Positions 63,994 to 64,000 of a DNA stretch of 64,000 nucleotides are shown piece by piece. The position numbers and the translations under genes were made by a program. A model generated the notes under the pieces. That model did no database searches. It saw only the letters and a program-made list of their open reading frames with translations, and was not told where the DNA came from. The stretch covers positions 1-64,000 of the forward strand of contig NZ_JABERI010000002.1 in NCBI RefSeq assembly GCF_013004375.1, given 5' to 3'. The first letter of the stretch is position 1; each line of letters opens with the position of its first letter. Source of the DNA: Acinetobacter terrae. Lineage in GTDB: Bacteria; Pseudomonadota; Gammaproteobacteria; Pseudomonadales; Moraxellaceae.

Positions 63994-64000
63994 AACTATA

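Overview
The window is a stretch of chromosome from an Acinetobacter species (Moraxellaceae). GC is about 40%. The gene set and protein sequences are typical of the genus: an AbeM-type MATE pump, a CraA-type MFS pump, a lipB-lipA lipase locus with the chaperone gene first, a fimU-pilV-pilW-pilX-pilY1(comC)-comE-comF pilin cluster, a SpoT whose synthetase half is degenerate, and a bfd-bfr-pglL-pilin neighbourhood. No rRNA, tRNA, CRISPR array, insertion sequence or prophage was recognised.

Layout. 1-5 kb: a DEAD-box RNA helicase (cut by the left edge, with a tandem 29-residue repeat tail), suhB and dxs, all leftward. 5.3-10 kb: ribA, an inverted-repeat intergenic element, the divergent pair hemN/hemF (anaerobic and aerobic coproporphyrinogen oxidation), a small membrane protein and aroE. 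10-14 kb: a long acyl-CoA dehydrogenase, a probable beta-propeller protein, and an AT-rich small protein followed by 450 bp of hairpin-rich non-coding DNA. 14-28 kb: hemW, a DMT-type transporter, abeM, an UbiB-like kinase, the zinc-free L31 gene under a near-perfect Zur box, crcB, a HopJ-like protein, a methyltransferase, a ParA-like ATPase, an AI-2E/PerM permease, lipoprotein sodC and a YccS-like protein. 28-39 kb: craA, an abortive-infection abiH gene broken by one in-frame stop, a small lipoprotein, divergent D-2-hydroxyglutarate dehydrogenase and serA, two EamA exporters, a hemerythrin, a TauE-type permease and truB.

39-44 kb is a lipase island: one membrane-anchored foldase followed by three tandem secreted lipases of the same family. 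Genes 2 and 3 carry the same inverted repeat at almost the same distance from their starts. 44-46 kb is the rpsP-rimM-trmD-rplS operon. 46-54 kb is the minor-pilin/PilY1 operon, with overlapping genes suggesting translational coupling. 54-59 kb: ispH, gmk, rpoZ, spoT and a RidA protein. 59-64 kb: iron handling (Fur-boxed bfd, and a bacterioferritin subunit lacking ferroxidase ligands), then a PglL-type O-oligosaccharyltransferase, a TfpX/TfpZ-type pilin accessory protein, a small unknown gene and a pilin gene with no leader or processing site.

The most unusual spot is the right edge. The headless pilin on the minus strand is followed, after a 56-codon gene and three copies of a short motif, by a good sigma-54 promoter pointing away to the right with several TGACA/TGTCA motifs before it. 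This suggests an expressed pilin just outside the window and a silent pilin body inside it, which may be a pilin-switching locus. That part is inference; the truncation and the promoter match are visible.
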